NCBI GenBank assembly: GCA_936450465.1
Contig: OW388293.1
Coordinates: 84,590,134 to 84,654,133 of the forward strand
Direction: 5' to 3'
Length of the DNA: 64,000 nucleotides
From: Gibbula magus
Lineage: Eukaryota; Mollusca; Gastropoda; Trochida; Trochidae
How positions within the stretch are numbered: the stretch's first letter is position 1; each line of letters starts with the position of its first letter. This document shows, piece by piece, positions 35,886 to 44,619 of this stretch. The notes under the pieces were generated by a model. It did no database searches and was not told the origin of the DNA. It was given only the letters and a program-made list of their open reading frames with translations. A program made the translations under genes and the position numbers.

Positions 35886-36089
35886 TGGGTGATAGAAGGT
35901 AGCAACTAAGCCTTGGCTGTTGTCATTAATTGACATAGATCTCGAAATACATATACCGTATTCATCCTAATAAACGGGTTGAATTTGATACAAATAATAA
36001 GCTGCGACATTTAACTCTTCTTTATATTTATTTCATACACTTATTTGTATTAAAACTCTGAAATAAGATCGATGTTGCTTTTTTCTTTT

Positions 36090-36180
36090 GGACATCAACA
36101 GACATTGTTTTAATAAACGGCCCCTTTTTACGATTTTTAAAGTCATTTTTATAAACGCCCCCTTTTCCCAATTTTTTAAA
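36090..36180. repeat. Imperfect tandem AAACGGCCCCTTTTT-type repeat
   Basis: Two units of about 40 bp: aataaacggccccttttta at 36,111 and ataaacgcccccttttccca at 36,151, each followed by aattttttaaa-like sequence. Confidence 0.55.
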
Positions 36181-36369
36181 TGCCCAGGGATTCTATTACG
36201 GAGAATACGGTACGGTATTTTATTGTATGAAGGGAACGAGTCCATCTTCCTTAATTCATATAGGTGATGATGTTGATTGAGCAGTGTTATAATCGATGCC
36301 GTTTGTCTTAGTATTCATGTATGAGACATAATGGACATTTCTGGAAAGAGAAATATGTATAATTTAACA

Positions 36370-36500
36370 ATCTGAATATTATGGGATATCAATGGCTTTT
36401 TTGCAGAAGAGATTCCCCTACTACAGAGGTTGCTCCACTCAGTTACCTCCATCCGAAACTATGTTGCAAATGGAGCATATTTCACGATTGCCTTGGCGAT
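36370..36500. repeat. Possible start of a fourth, decayed duplication unit
   Basis: The stretch ctacagaggttgctccactc, then acctccatcc and gcaaatggag, parallels aacagaggttactccctt, acctccatct and ggaaatggag at 1,570-1,640 of unit 1. The match is short, so this is tentative. Confidence 0.35.
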
Positions 36501-37274
36501 GAAAGTTTGCAACACGAAGATGCAAGATAGCATCCTTATCTTTACTCGGATCATACGGTGGTTTTTGTACGACTAACTTATCTCTTGTAACATATATATT
36601 TGCACAAGTAAACAAATTTCAGACACGCTGATGAAGAACATTAATAACAAGCTCGTATCATTACAATAACAACGTTATGACTGACAGTAAATTCTACTTT
36701 TTCAAAGCATGAATAAGGATTATATAATTGAACTCTCAAAATAGACTATTTACTACACATTAACCGCCGAGGCAAGACTCATAAAGTGATCCTTCTCCAT
36801 AGAAAGTAAACATACTCTCTGTGAACAACGGATCATTAAGATGAAATCAACGGTATTTCATTAAAATAACTCTCAACAAGAACATCTGCTCCAACCAGAC
36901 TTCAGAGAACATAAAGCCACCATGTTTTTACGGCGCCCTCCTCGTTAATCTCAACACAGCACCAACTGTCAGTACAGGCATTATAAATCCTCATCCCAGC
37001 AGAAGCATGTATACATCATACCTTTGATGATGAGGGGAATGTATTTGTCCGTGTCTTTCTGAAGTGAGCACCAGCATGTTAAATCTACCTTGCATCAATG
37101 CTGAACTTGATTGATGAGACCAGGGGCCGTAATAATAAAATTATAATGTCTGACTATGATCGTCAAACTCATAGTTGTACAATATGTTAAAAATTAACGT
37201 AATTATCAACTCATGTAATCGTATATTTGATTAATTCCTTAAATTATACATATGATCATGATTCCTTATCAGAT

Positions 37275-37950
37275 ACCAAGAAATAAGGATCAATTACATG
37301 TTTATCAAAAGCTAATAAGCCAAAACAGTTTCTCAAATCGTGGCGTCCCATAAGTATATTGAATACTTCAGATAAACTTGTATCTGCTGTGATTGCCAAT
37401 AGAATTAAACCCGTACTATCAACAGTCATCGATGAGAATCAAAAGGGCTTTATACCTTGAAGATATATTGGAGAGGTAACTAGACTTATCAATGATATTA
37501 TGGATTACACTGAAACATTCCAAATACCCGGCCTGCTGTCAGCTTGACTGGACCCAATCACAATTTAATTTATTGGGTATCAATCTTGATGGTGAGCTAG
37601 ATGCAATTGTAGACACTAACTACTCTGAAAAGTTTGGGAGAATAGAAAGAGAAATGAACCTTTTGGAAGCAAGATTGTTAACATCTGTGGGTAGAAATGT
37701 AGTTCTGAAATCCTTATTGCTCTCAAAACATAACCATCTTTTTTCATCCATACCAGGTCCACCAGGTAATGTAATTTAATCATTTCAGAAAAGGTGATTT
37801 GAATTCGTTTGGAAGGGTAAAAATGAAGATCAGATGAATTAATAAACTTTTGTTTTGTCAGTCTGATTGAAATAAACCGATTTTCGAGGATTATTTCTTC
37901 AAAATTGTGCATCTACAGGGATACCAAAGGGTTCCATGTATTGTTCTGCA
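37275..37950 (+). pseudogene. LINE reverse transcriptase remnant
   Basis: Decayed non-LTR retrotransposon ORF2. The first part (from 37,320) reads KSWRPISILNTSDKL, then VIANRIKPVLSTVIDENQKG and FIP*RYIGEVTRLINDIMDY, the finger and early palm region; the stop replaces the usual Gly of FIPGR. The second part (37,560-37,779) reads FNLLGINLDGELDA and later LLTSVGRNVVLKSLLLSK, the region after the active site and the thumb. The segment between LDW and FNLLGI, which should hold the YxDD catalytic motif, is deleted. Beyond 37,779 FEFVWKGKNEDQ and further broken frames continue to about 37,950. An upstream bit (IPRNKDQ, 37,275) is in another frame. Not functional. A minus-strand frame over it is a shadow. 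Confidence 0.85.
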
Positions 37951-39012
37951 TAAAAACTACGCACAGCCCATGTTCTCTGCCGGTAAAGTGCAGACAAACA
38001 AATAGTCATAAGCTGGTCAGTGACATCATATTTATATGATCAACGTTTTGAATGCATTCGGAATCATTCGTTTACAATATTTTAATCTCACGGAAATAGA
38101 CGAACGGCGGCTGCCTGGAGTTACTTGCAATTAACTTCTCACACTAAAAGCTTTTGTCTGATTTGTGAAAGGCTACTTGAACTTGTGTCAGAACATGCGA
38201 GTATACAAGCAGTCATCTGACCGTTCTGATAGTAGACTCCGAGCGATATGAGTTTGTACCACGGTAGATGCTCTCTCTATCTTGGGACTTGTATTCATCG
38301 GTCTATGGTGGATTTCAATCAGACTAAGTCCGTCTAGTTACAGAGGAACTCTTTAGATGTAGATTTAGCACACTTTCGGTTGTTTCTGATATGATAAGGA
38401 TTATGTACCCAAGAGCGATGCAGTACCATTATTTTCGAAATGTTCGCCCAATATATATCCTACCAAAGGCATAAAGAATAGGCCAACGAAGTGTATAGGG
38501 CTAAGAATATTTCGTGAATAGTAAGCCAGGATACTGGATATATTTCATGATGTGCATGGGGAAATGTCCGTGCTCGCCGAGATAATAACATAAATTCATG
38601 CATAATAAAAACCTTCCCGTCTGCAAATCACATGCAATCATCAGCGTCTCGAATGTCTATTGACAGAGGTGTCAAATACATGAATACGATTTTGAATATA
38701 AAGCAGAAGTAAATACTCATTATAGTCAGATGATGACCGCTTCTTCTGCTATTCAATGTTCTTTTTCTTCAACTTGACACTGAAAATTAAGGATATTTTT
38801 AATGCACATAATTAGAATTATCATCATGACATTTGACGGACTTACAGCTGAATATTTATGGTACATATGCGTCAACAGACGGCTGTAATGTTATAATATC
38901 ATTTTAATCAAAGTAATGAATTTAATTTGAAAAGATCCGTCTAAAGTATCACTTTTACAACAAACACATTTGAAAGATATTAAATAATAATAAATATAAT
39001 CACGGATGCTGA
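37951..39012. other. Spacer, nothing recognised
   Basis: AT-rich intergenic sequence without recognised repeat, RNA or coding motif on either strand. Confidence 0.35.
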
Positions 39013-39402
39013 TCATGCCTCATATTCCAGGCTAACATTAGCTGTTCGTTGGATAGTTATTTGCCCTTGTGCTGGGGTGTGTGCATACACACCCATCGTA
39101 ATTGCCCTGACATAAATTCAGAAAATTTGGATGTGTTAGCTTTTTCGCCTGGCACATACAACTTGACCATGGATAAGTATGGTGTTACAAAATACATACA
39201 ACTGTATCAAACGGCATGTCAAATGACCGTGTCATGGAACAACCCAGTAATTGAAATTCCCAATAATATTAATATTTTCAAGACATTCAGTGGATCGTGT
39301 CATTGCCTTACTTCCTCTGATGTTTTCATTCGCATTCTCACATGTGCAACCATACCAGCCATACATATACAACTTATAGCTATGGGTTTCTATCCTTCTT
39401 AA
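39013..39402 (+). CDS. Unassigned open frame, possible exon
   Basis: A 390-bp open frame without ATG at its start. An acceptor-like catattccag ends at 39,030, after which it would read ANISCSLDSYLPLC, then HRNCPDINSENLDVLAF, and TYNLTMDKYGVTKYIQLYQT. It has several Cys and two Asn-X-Ser/Thr sites, which would fit a secreted or extracellular domain, but no family is recognised. Possible donors occur inside (for example after aacaaccca at 39,247). In AT-rich DNA of this length one such frame could arise by chance, and no partner exon was identified. Confidence 0.25.
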   Translation, partial: SCLIFQANISCSLDSYLPLCWGVCIHTHRNCPDINSENLDVLAFSPGTYNLTMDKYGVTKYIQLYQTACQMTVSWNNPVIEIPNNINIFKTFSGSCHCLTSSDVFIRILTCATIPAIHIQLIAMGFYPS

Positions 39403-40370
39403 CCATCCTACGTAAACGTAATAACGAAGTAATGACGTATAATGATATAGCAAAATCTTATAAAGTATCAAATACATACGTTCAAAGTCATCGGATTTTC
39501 AGCAATATTGACCTGCCGAGAATTCGTGGTATTTTCATAAGTTCAATGTCACAGAGTTACCTTTACCTGCCTTTTCGTATTGTTTGCGGATAGATATATG
39601 ACTTTAACAGTGTTTTGGAGATAATGGAAGCTTGTGTGTCTTTCAAGAACTAATGATGTTTAGGAAAGGACATTGCTTTTATACCATTTGATTCTACCTG
39701 TATGCCAGAACAAATTGCATTTGTCAACATCTCATTGGAATTAATGAACATTTAAGGCCTCTCTTGTAATAATGTTAATTGATATCTGTAGCTCTCAGTA
39801 CATTGGTATTGTATCTCATTAGAAAATCTGTATTGTCAATATGATCAATTGTTTTTATTCATTTTCAGGTTTCCTCTTGCAACTTCATTTTCCAGTTTAA
39901 TAATTGATTGACACAATTCAACCTGTGCTTCCATTCTACACACGCCATTCTCCCTCGAGTTTACATCAACAATAAGTGTTTCCATTCCTAACGATACAGG
40001 GGATTTATTTCAAACTATTCTTTTTGATTTATGTAACTTCTATTTATGTATCATTAACATTCTATAAATACCATATATATGACGATGATACAATTACAAC
40101 CATTTAAGTTTTGAATAGATTTTATTACATGAGATCGAAAATGCGCAAATTCCCTTTACACAAGTCACCTTATGGAACAGTGAAGATTGACATTCGGTCA
40201 ATGAATATGTGACTCAAACTGCCTTTGTTATCTGTGAATATTTATTAAATGTTTGCTTGGTAGATTTCAACTCGCGATGAACATGTTTTGGCACTGTTTG
40301 ATCATAAAATGTTTTGCCGCACTATGTATTGCATAATGGTTGTTTTGTCATTTCTCAAATTAATGTATAT
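39403..40370. other. Spacer, nothing recognised
   Basis: AT-rich sequence with short unrelated open frames. No repeat or RNA feature was recognised. Confidence 0.35.
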
Positions 40371-40468
40371 GAGTGAGTGAGTGAGTTGGGGTTTAACGCC
40401 GCTTTCAAGAGTATTTCACTTATATCGCGGCTGCTAGTGTTATGGCAGGGAGAAAGCCCGCCCGCAAT
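40371..40468 (-). mobile_element. SINE 3' fragment with GAGT-type tail
   Basis: On the plus strand it opens with gagtgagtgagtgagttggg, then gtttaacgccgctttcaaga and cttatatcgcggctgctagt, ending at gaaagcccgc. On the minus strand this is a SINE 3' end with an (ACTC)n tail. It is severely 5'-truncated. Confidence 0.85.
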
Positions 40469-40672
40469 TACGGCAATTATTTTATTACAGTCGTTCGGAA
40501 TGTTAACGCATGTAACGTCAATCTTAAAAGAAGTTCGAGGTCTGTAATTTGCATCTTTATCCGTATATGACCCCAACAGATATATCCGTTGCCATTATCC
40601 TGCCGAGAACACCATTCATTGTATGATAACAGAGGTGATAGTGTTGGCGAGTTCTCCAATTGAATACAACTC

Positions 40673-41092
40673 ATGTGTCAACGCAGTAGGAGCACCATCG
40701 ACAAGTTACATTTGGGGGCAGTATGGAAGGGCCTGTACTTTGTCGACAACAATGGGTGGCACAATATAACAACCCCACACGCTGCTTGCTTACATATGTC
40801 CTTACTTCTCGATAAAGCGGACAAAATGTTTGGAAAGGTTAGTTTAAAGTACATCCCTACTTCCAACCTTCAACAACCAACTAACAATGCGTTATACTGG
40901 GTGAAACAAGTGAGAGACAGAGAAAACAGTTTAGTTTGTGGAGCGATCTTCGTGTCAGTTATCAGTTCAATTATCATACCCGTCAGACTATTTTATGATG
41001 TTCAGTCAACATGTTACAGTCATTTGGAGAAGCATGCATCGATTCTTATCTTGACCGTAGATAATGTCAGGCTGTGTATGATTGAGTACTAA
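40673..41092 (+). CDS. Unassigned open frame, 139 codons, possible exon or gene
   Basis: Starts at ATG (MCQRSRSTIDKLHLGAVWKG) and ends MIEY-stop. Residues about 84-107 are hydrophobic (LVCGAIFVSVISSIIIPVRL), a possible membrane segment. A strong donor-like sequence, ggaaaggttagt, lies in the middle (40,834-40,845), so only the first part might be coding. No recognisable domain, no clear promoter or polyadenylation context, and no homologue elsewhere in the window. It is among the longest frames not explained by repeats, but chance cannot be excluded. Confidence 0.25.
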   Translation: MCQRSRSTIDKLHLGAVWKGLYFVDNNGWHNITTPHAACLHMSLLLDKADKMFGKVSLKYIPTSNLQQPTNNALYWVKQVRDRENSLVCGAIFVSVISSIIIPVRLFYDVQSTCYSHLEKHASILILTVDNVRLCMIEY

Positions 41093-41844
41093 GGAACGTC
41101 AAAGAGGGATTTAAACAACAACGAATCACATGTTCTCTTCTCATGTGCTTTCATGGAGTTCCGACTGATTTCTACGGGACTGACTTGGAGAAATTGGATT
41201 ACAACACATTATTAATTGTACATGGTATACTTGGCTTCAACAATCAGACTTTAATCAGATTAAATCATTATTATTTCAAACGTTTAATACATTTGAATAT
41301 TCAAATTACTTTAGTCAGCAAACTGATATTCTGCAAATACTGGTAGGTTTAGGTATATAATTCAACTGCTCACTGAGATTCAGAATGAAACTTGACTTTG
41401 AGTGCAGATCAACACAGAGAAATCAAATTTAAATTATATTAGATTTCAATTGATAAAATACTGGAACAGAATCAGCTATTAAAATGTCATAATGCTTCTT
41501 ATGGTAATGCCAGTGACATAGGATCAGAACAGATCTGTCAATGTTACAGACCGATGGTGTCTTACTGCCGGAGTCTCTGAATCAGCAATGCAAAGCGTCC
41601 GGTTTGACAGTTCCGGGGCCATTAATCAGATGCATGTGTTGCGTCGGCTAGATCTGTAATCAATTCACCCCATAATCATTTATTTTCCTGATAATAGGTA
41701 AAACCAGAGAAAATGTATATTTGTTGTAAGGCAAATATTTTCCCAAAACAAACAAACATATAAGACTCAGTGGGGATTTATAACACCAACACATACACCA
41801 GTAAACGAATGAGGACGACTACAGCTTTCATATCACATTAACTA
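41093..41844. other. Spacer with a fifth decayed copy of the conserved block
   Basis: At 41,528-41,705 the sequence gatctgtcaatgttacagac, gagtctctgaatcagcaatg, ctgtaatcaattcacc and ccataatcatttattttcct loosely follows the block found at 8,821 and 20,641. The rest shows no feature. The Tc1 element is inserted 140 bp downstream. Confidence 0.5.
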
Positions 41845-42035
41845 AACTAACGGGCAAAAGAAACGATACCAAACTTTGAAATTTAATATTTTGTTAGCAG
41901 AATGTTAAAATTTTAAATGCACGACATTGAAATGATTTCCCTATTTCAGTAGTCATATGTGTCACGAAAATTGTTGTGTTTTGGCGATCCGTTTCCGGCA
42001 AATTGTATTAAAGTGTGATTTTTTTGCATCAAAAG

Positions 42036-42068
42036 CACGTGCTGCACGTGCATTATTTGCGTATAAAA
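42036..42068 (+). promoter_or_regulatory. Transposase promoter: two E-boxes and TATA box
   Basis: Two CACGTG palindromes (42,036-42,041 and 42,045-42,050) precede TATAAAA at 42,062-42,068. A start site about 30 bases later, near 42,092, would put the first translated ATG at 42,121. The ATG at 42,070, in the same frame, would then be upstream of the transcript start. This decides the start codon chosen for the transposase. Confidence 0.6.
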
Positions 42069-42120
42069 GATGTGTCGAATCACTCAACGACATACCACTA
42101 CTTCAACTGCATCGAGAAAC

Positions 42121-43131
42121 ATGGCAAGATTATCACCTGAAGAAAGATGGAGAGCCGTCGGAATGGTGCAGATGGGTGCAACGCATGCACACGTGGCTAC
42201 GACGCTGGGCTGTGCACGCATTACCATCACCAGACTGATGAGACGCTACAGGCAGACGGGGAGAACAGTGGACATGCCAAGGAGTGGAAGACCCCGTGTA
42301 ACGACCGCCAACGAGGACCGCCATTTAAGAATTCTGCATTTGAGGAACCGGTTCCTGACAGTGACGGAATCAGCGACGACTGGGCTTGGACACGCTATCA
42401 GTCGAAGAACAGCGGCCAGACGTCTCAGACAGCATGGTATCCGCGCCTACAGACCCAACCGGGGCGTGCACCTGACGCGTCAACATCGACGTCAACGTCT
42501 CCAATGGGCACGTAACGTTCGGCAATGGCAGGCTCGGAACTGGCGAAGGGTAATCTTTTCGGATGAGAGTCGGTTCCAACTGTACAAGAATGATGGAAGA
42601 ACGCGGGTGTATCGACGTCGGGGTGAACGTTTTCGACGTTGTTGTATTCAGACTGTTGTACCATTTGGCGGTGGCAGCGTCATGGTGTGGGGAGGAATTA
42701 GCGGACAAGGGAAGACTGATCTTGTTGTCGTGGATGGGAATCTCAACGCACAGAGGTACATTGATCAGATTCTCCGCCCAGTTCTCCTACCATTCCTGCA
42801 GCAGCACAACAACAGAACGCTCTTCCAGCAGGATAACGCCCGTCCCCATACAGCCCGTATAACCAGGGAGTTTCTCCAAAGAAACAACGTCAATGTGTTG
42901 CCATGGCCTGCCAGATCACCTGACCTTTCACCTATTGAACATTTATGGGACCATTTGGGACGTCAAATCCGCCAAAGAGCTGTGGTTCCAGGAAACCGAC
43001 AAGAGCTCGCTCGAGCCCTGAGAGAGGAATGGCAGAGAATACCAGACCGTGTTATCATCCGTCTCATATTCTCAGCACGACGTCGAGTTCATGCATGCAT
43101 CGAGGCCCGTGGTGGCCATACGCGATACTGA
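42121..43131 (+). CDS. Tc1-family transposase, intact
   Basis: A 336-residue DDE transposase that would cut out and reinsert the surrounding element at TA sites in the nucleus. The N-terminal third has paired-type helix-turn-helix sequence (MARLSPEERWRAVGMVQMGA; VATTLGCARITITRLMRRY), followed by the family's GRPR motif (residues 56-59) and a second basic DNA-binding part. The catalytic triad is Asp148 in VIFSDESRF, Asp238 in LFQQDNARPHT and Glu273 in SPDLSPIEHLWD, with 34 residues between the last two (DD34E, diagnostic of Tc1). The glycine-rich VMVWGGISGQGK lies between them. Length matches the usual 340 or so residues. An in-frame ATG 17 codons upstream (42,070) is less likely because it lies just after the TATA box. 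No stop or frameshift. The other open frames over it are shadows. Confidence 0.96.
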   Translation: MARLSPEERWRAVGMVQMGATHAHVATTLGCARITITRLMRRYRQTGRTVDMPRSGRPRVTTANEDRHLRILHLRNRFLTVTESATTGLGHAISRRTAARRLRQHGIRAYRPNRGVHLTRQHRRQRLQWARNVRQWQARNWRRVIFSDESRFQLYKNDGRTRVYRRRGERFRRCCIQTVVPFGGGSVMVWGGISGQGKTDLVVVDGNLNAQRYIDQILRPVLLPFLQQHNNRTLFQQDNARPHTARITREFLQRNNVNVLPWPARSPDLSPIEHLWDHLGRQIRQRAVVPGNRQELARALREEWQRIPDRVIIRLIFSARRRVHACIEARGGHTRY

Positions 43132-43190
43132 GAACTTGTTGGGGCATGCACCGAGGCCCGTTGTGGCCATGCAAGATACTGAGGACGTGT
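43092..43190 (+). repeat. Tandem duplication of transposase 3' end
   Basis: The segment with catgcatcgaggcccgtggt followed by ggccatacgcgatactga recurs immediately as catgcaccgaggcccgttgt followed by ggccatgcaagatactga. The second copy follows the stop codon. The two differ at several positions, so the duplication is not brand new and probably belongs to the family rather than this insertion. Confidence 0.75.
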
Positions 43191-43420
43191 TGGTGTGGAT
43201 TCTGTTTTCGAAGGTGCTGATCGAATTCAGGACAATTTCATGTCTGTACTTTAACAAGCTGTACTTGTTAACACATTGATCGGAAAGACATCAATATTTG
43301 ATTGTTTGATAAACTATTCAGTTGTTTACAGATGAGAAATGAAATAAAATTTGTATCATTTTGTATTTGTCATTTATTGGTCAATTATACGTGGTATCGT
43401 TTCTTTTGCCCGTTAGTTTA

Positions 43421-43912
43421 TAAATCAGTGTAACATGACGTGAAGCTTCGCGAGAATTATGTGTTACTCACAAACGCCACTTGCCTGTACTTATATAATT
43501 GGAGGTAGCAATGGCAAAGAAGAGAGTCCGCACTTTTAGCAAAACATCAGAAATAATGATGTTTAAACTTGATAACATTTCACGATGATAACAATAGCAA
43601 TGTTTGGGCCAACTTTCAAATGCAAGGCATAACTCTGCAAGGCCTGTCTCCATTAATGACTGATTAAGGCCTTGCAGTATTTCCGTTAGATCTCTGTGCT
43701 TGGAAATCCGGGTCCACTATGCATTTCTGGTGCAGCGATTCACTATCTTGGCACGGCATCGGCCAGTAATGCAGAATGGCCAGTAATGCAGACTGGCAAG
43801 AGTTATCCGTTGCGTTTGGAAGTTGTGTTTGGGCTGACATTTATTTATAGCTATTTCTCCATGTCAGGATGTTATGACACAATGGCTATTGACTGTATAT
43901 GCACCGTCAAGT
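43421..43912. other. Spacer, nothing recognised
   Basis: Contains the short direct repeat gcaaggcataactctgcaag / aaggccttgcagtat around 43,625-43,680, a weak inverted pair on ggccttgca, and a local duplication of ggccagtaatgcaga (43,761 and 43,779). No coding motif. Confidence 0.3.
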
Positions 43913-44093
43913 TATGAAGCATAACGTTATAATTCTGGTAAAAACACTGCAAACAATGAAAACTAATCCTTAACCGAACGTTATGTCGTTGCAAAAGGTA
44001 CTTATAAGTCTGCACAATTCAGACTCCAGAGAATTTAAACTATCCTGCCAAACCTCACGCAAGCTAACAATCGATTCAGGTCAGAGTTTCGTT
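43913..44093. repeat. Direct repeat, copy 1 (about 181 bp)
   Basis: From tatgaagcataacgttataa to gattcaggtcagagtttcgtt this is about 90 percent identical to 48,911-49,093 in the same orientation. Differences are small indels. It ends abruptly at both sides, in the same place as its partner. It may be a terminal or untranslated segment of a mobile element. Confidence 0.85.
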
Positions 44094-44223
44094 CATCAAT
44101 CAGGTGAGGAAAAATATAATTTCTTTCGTTTGAGGCACGAATAAGACAGAAATTTCTTTCTCCTAGCGTCGGCAAATACAACATAGTTTATTATGGGATA
44201 TAGGTGGCGCTGTACATTGTGTA

Positions 44224-44257
44224 TATATAAGGGCGCTTGATTTGAATAGATCATTCT
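44224..44257 (+). promoter_or_regulatory. Candidate core promoter: TATA box and initiator
   Basis: TATATAAGGGCGC (44,224) is followed 27 bases later by TCATTCT (44,251-44,257), which fits the TCAKTY initiator consensus. The next ATG (44,288, after tttaac) opens a 30-codon frame. Spacing and both elements fit a textbook metazoan core promoter. No expression evidence is available. Confidence 0.5.
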
Positions 44258-44287
44258 CAGTTGTGACAACGAGACTAACACTTTAAC

Positions 44288-44380
44288 ATGGACGCAGAGA
44301 AACCGATATCTGAGAAACTGGACACCATTTTGGAACGTTTAGAGAACCATGTACAGACCCTTGCAGAATTAGTTACCTGA
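44288..44380 (+). CDS. Small open frame, 30 residues, amphipathic helix
   Basis: MDAEKPISEKLDTILERLEN followed by HVQTLAELVT and stop. Leu/Ile residues recur at three- and four-residue spacing (L11, I14, L15, L18, V22, L25, L28), typical of a coiled coil. It is positioned about 35 bases downstream of the candidate transcription start and is followed immediately by the 32-bp minisatellite. It could be a microprotein, the start of a truncated element gene, or a first coding exon cut off by the repeat. No family recognised. Confidence 0.35.
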   Translation: MDAEKPISEKLDTILERLENHVQTLAELVT

Positions 44381-44394
44381 AAACCGCGTTTTGA

Positions 44395-44545
44395 CTGCAT
44401 TCTGATCGCGGTCAACTGCATTCAGATTGCAGTCTGATCGCGGTCACCCGCATTCTGACTGCAGTCTGATCGCGGTCAACTGCATTCAGATTGCAGTCAG
44501 ACCGCGGTCAACTGCATTCAGATTGCAGTCAAACCGCGATCAGGG
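44395..44545. repeat. 32-bp minisatellite with internal dyads
   Basis: About four and a half units of tgatcgcggtcaactgcatt plus cagattgcagtc, starting at 44,403 (units 44,403-44,434, 44,435-44,466, 44,467-44,498, 44,499-44,530, then a partial). Each unit contains the inverted pair ctgca / tgcag, and one has the perfect palindrome gaccgcggtc. Much richer in GC than its surroundings. Confidence 0.85.
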
Positions 44546-44619
44546 ATTGAGCGTGATTGTAGACATTGTCTGCATGTCGGCAGTACAGCAGAAGTTTAAT
44601 CATAATGGATTGTGAAACT

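Larger units (their letters stand above)
23986..36280 (+). repeat. Segmental duplication, unit 3
   Basis: Third tandem copy, expanded by private insertions: a foldback element with internal repeats (24,379), a GC-richer block (27,355-28,320), a polypyrimidine/polypurine tract with direct repeats (29,275-29,940), about 1.95 kb at 31,210-33,170, a pogo-like MITE (34,003) and a SINE cluster (34,575-35,152). Shared blocks keep the order of unit 2. Its end is indistinct and it may run into a fourth, more decayed unit starting near 36,370. Confidence 0.75.
41845..43418 (+). mobile_element. Complete Tc1-type DNA transposon
   Basis: Terminal inverted repeats of 27 bp, identical at both ends, begin AACTAACGGGCAAAAGAAAC (41,845-41,871 and, inverted, 43,392-43,418). 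TA dinucleotides flank both ends (41,843-41,844 and 43,419-43,420), the Tc1/mariner target duplication. The 1,574-bp body carries an intact transposase with its own TATA box. A polyadenylation-like aaataaa lies at 43,341. After the stop codon, about 50 bp covering gaggcccgtggtggcc and the gatactga stop region is tandemly duplicated (43,092-43,190), the second copy being outside the frame. Perfect ends and an unbroken gene point to recent insertion and possibly current activity. Confidence 0.97.

Noticed and set aside
37616..37912. 98-codon minus-strand frame
   Set aside because: Antisense shadow of the LINE reverse transcriptase remnant.
42070..42120. Upstream in-frame ATG as transposase start
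   Set aside because: It lies two bases after the TATA box, upstream of any plausible transcription start. The ATG at 42,121 gives the usual Tc1 length.
42133..43257. Other open frames over the Tc1 transposase on both strands
   Set aside because: Shadows of the transposase gene in other frames. None has a recognisable domain.
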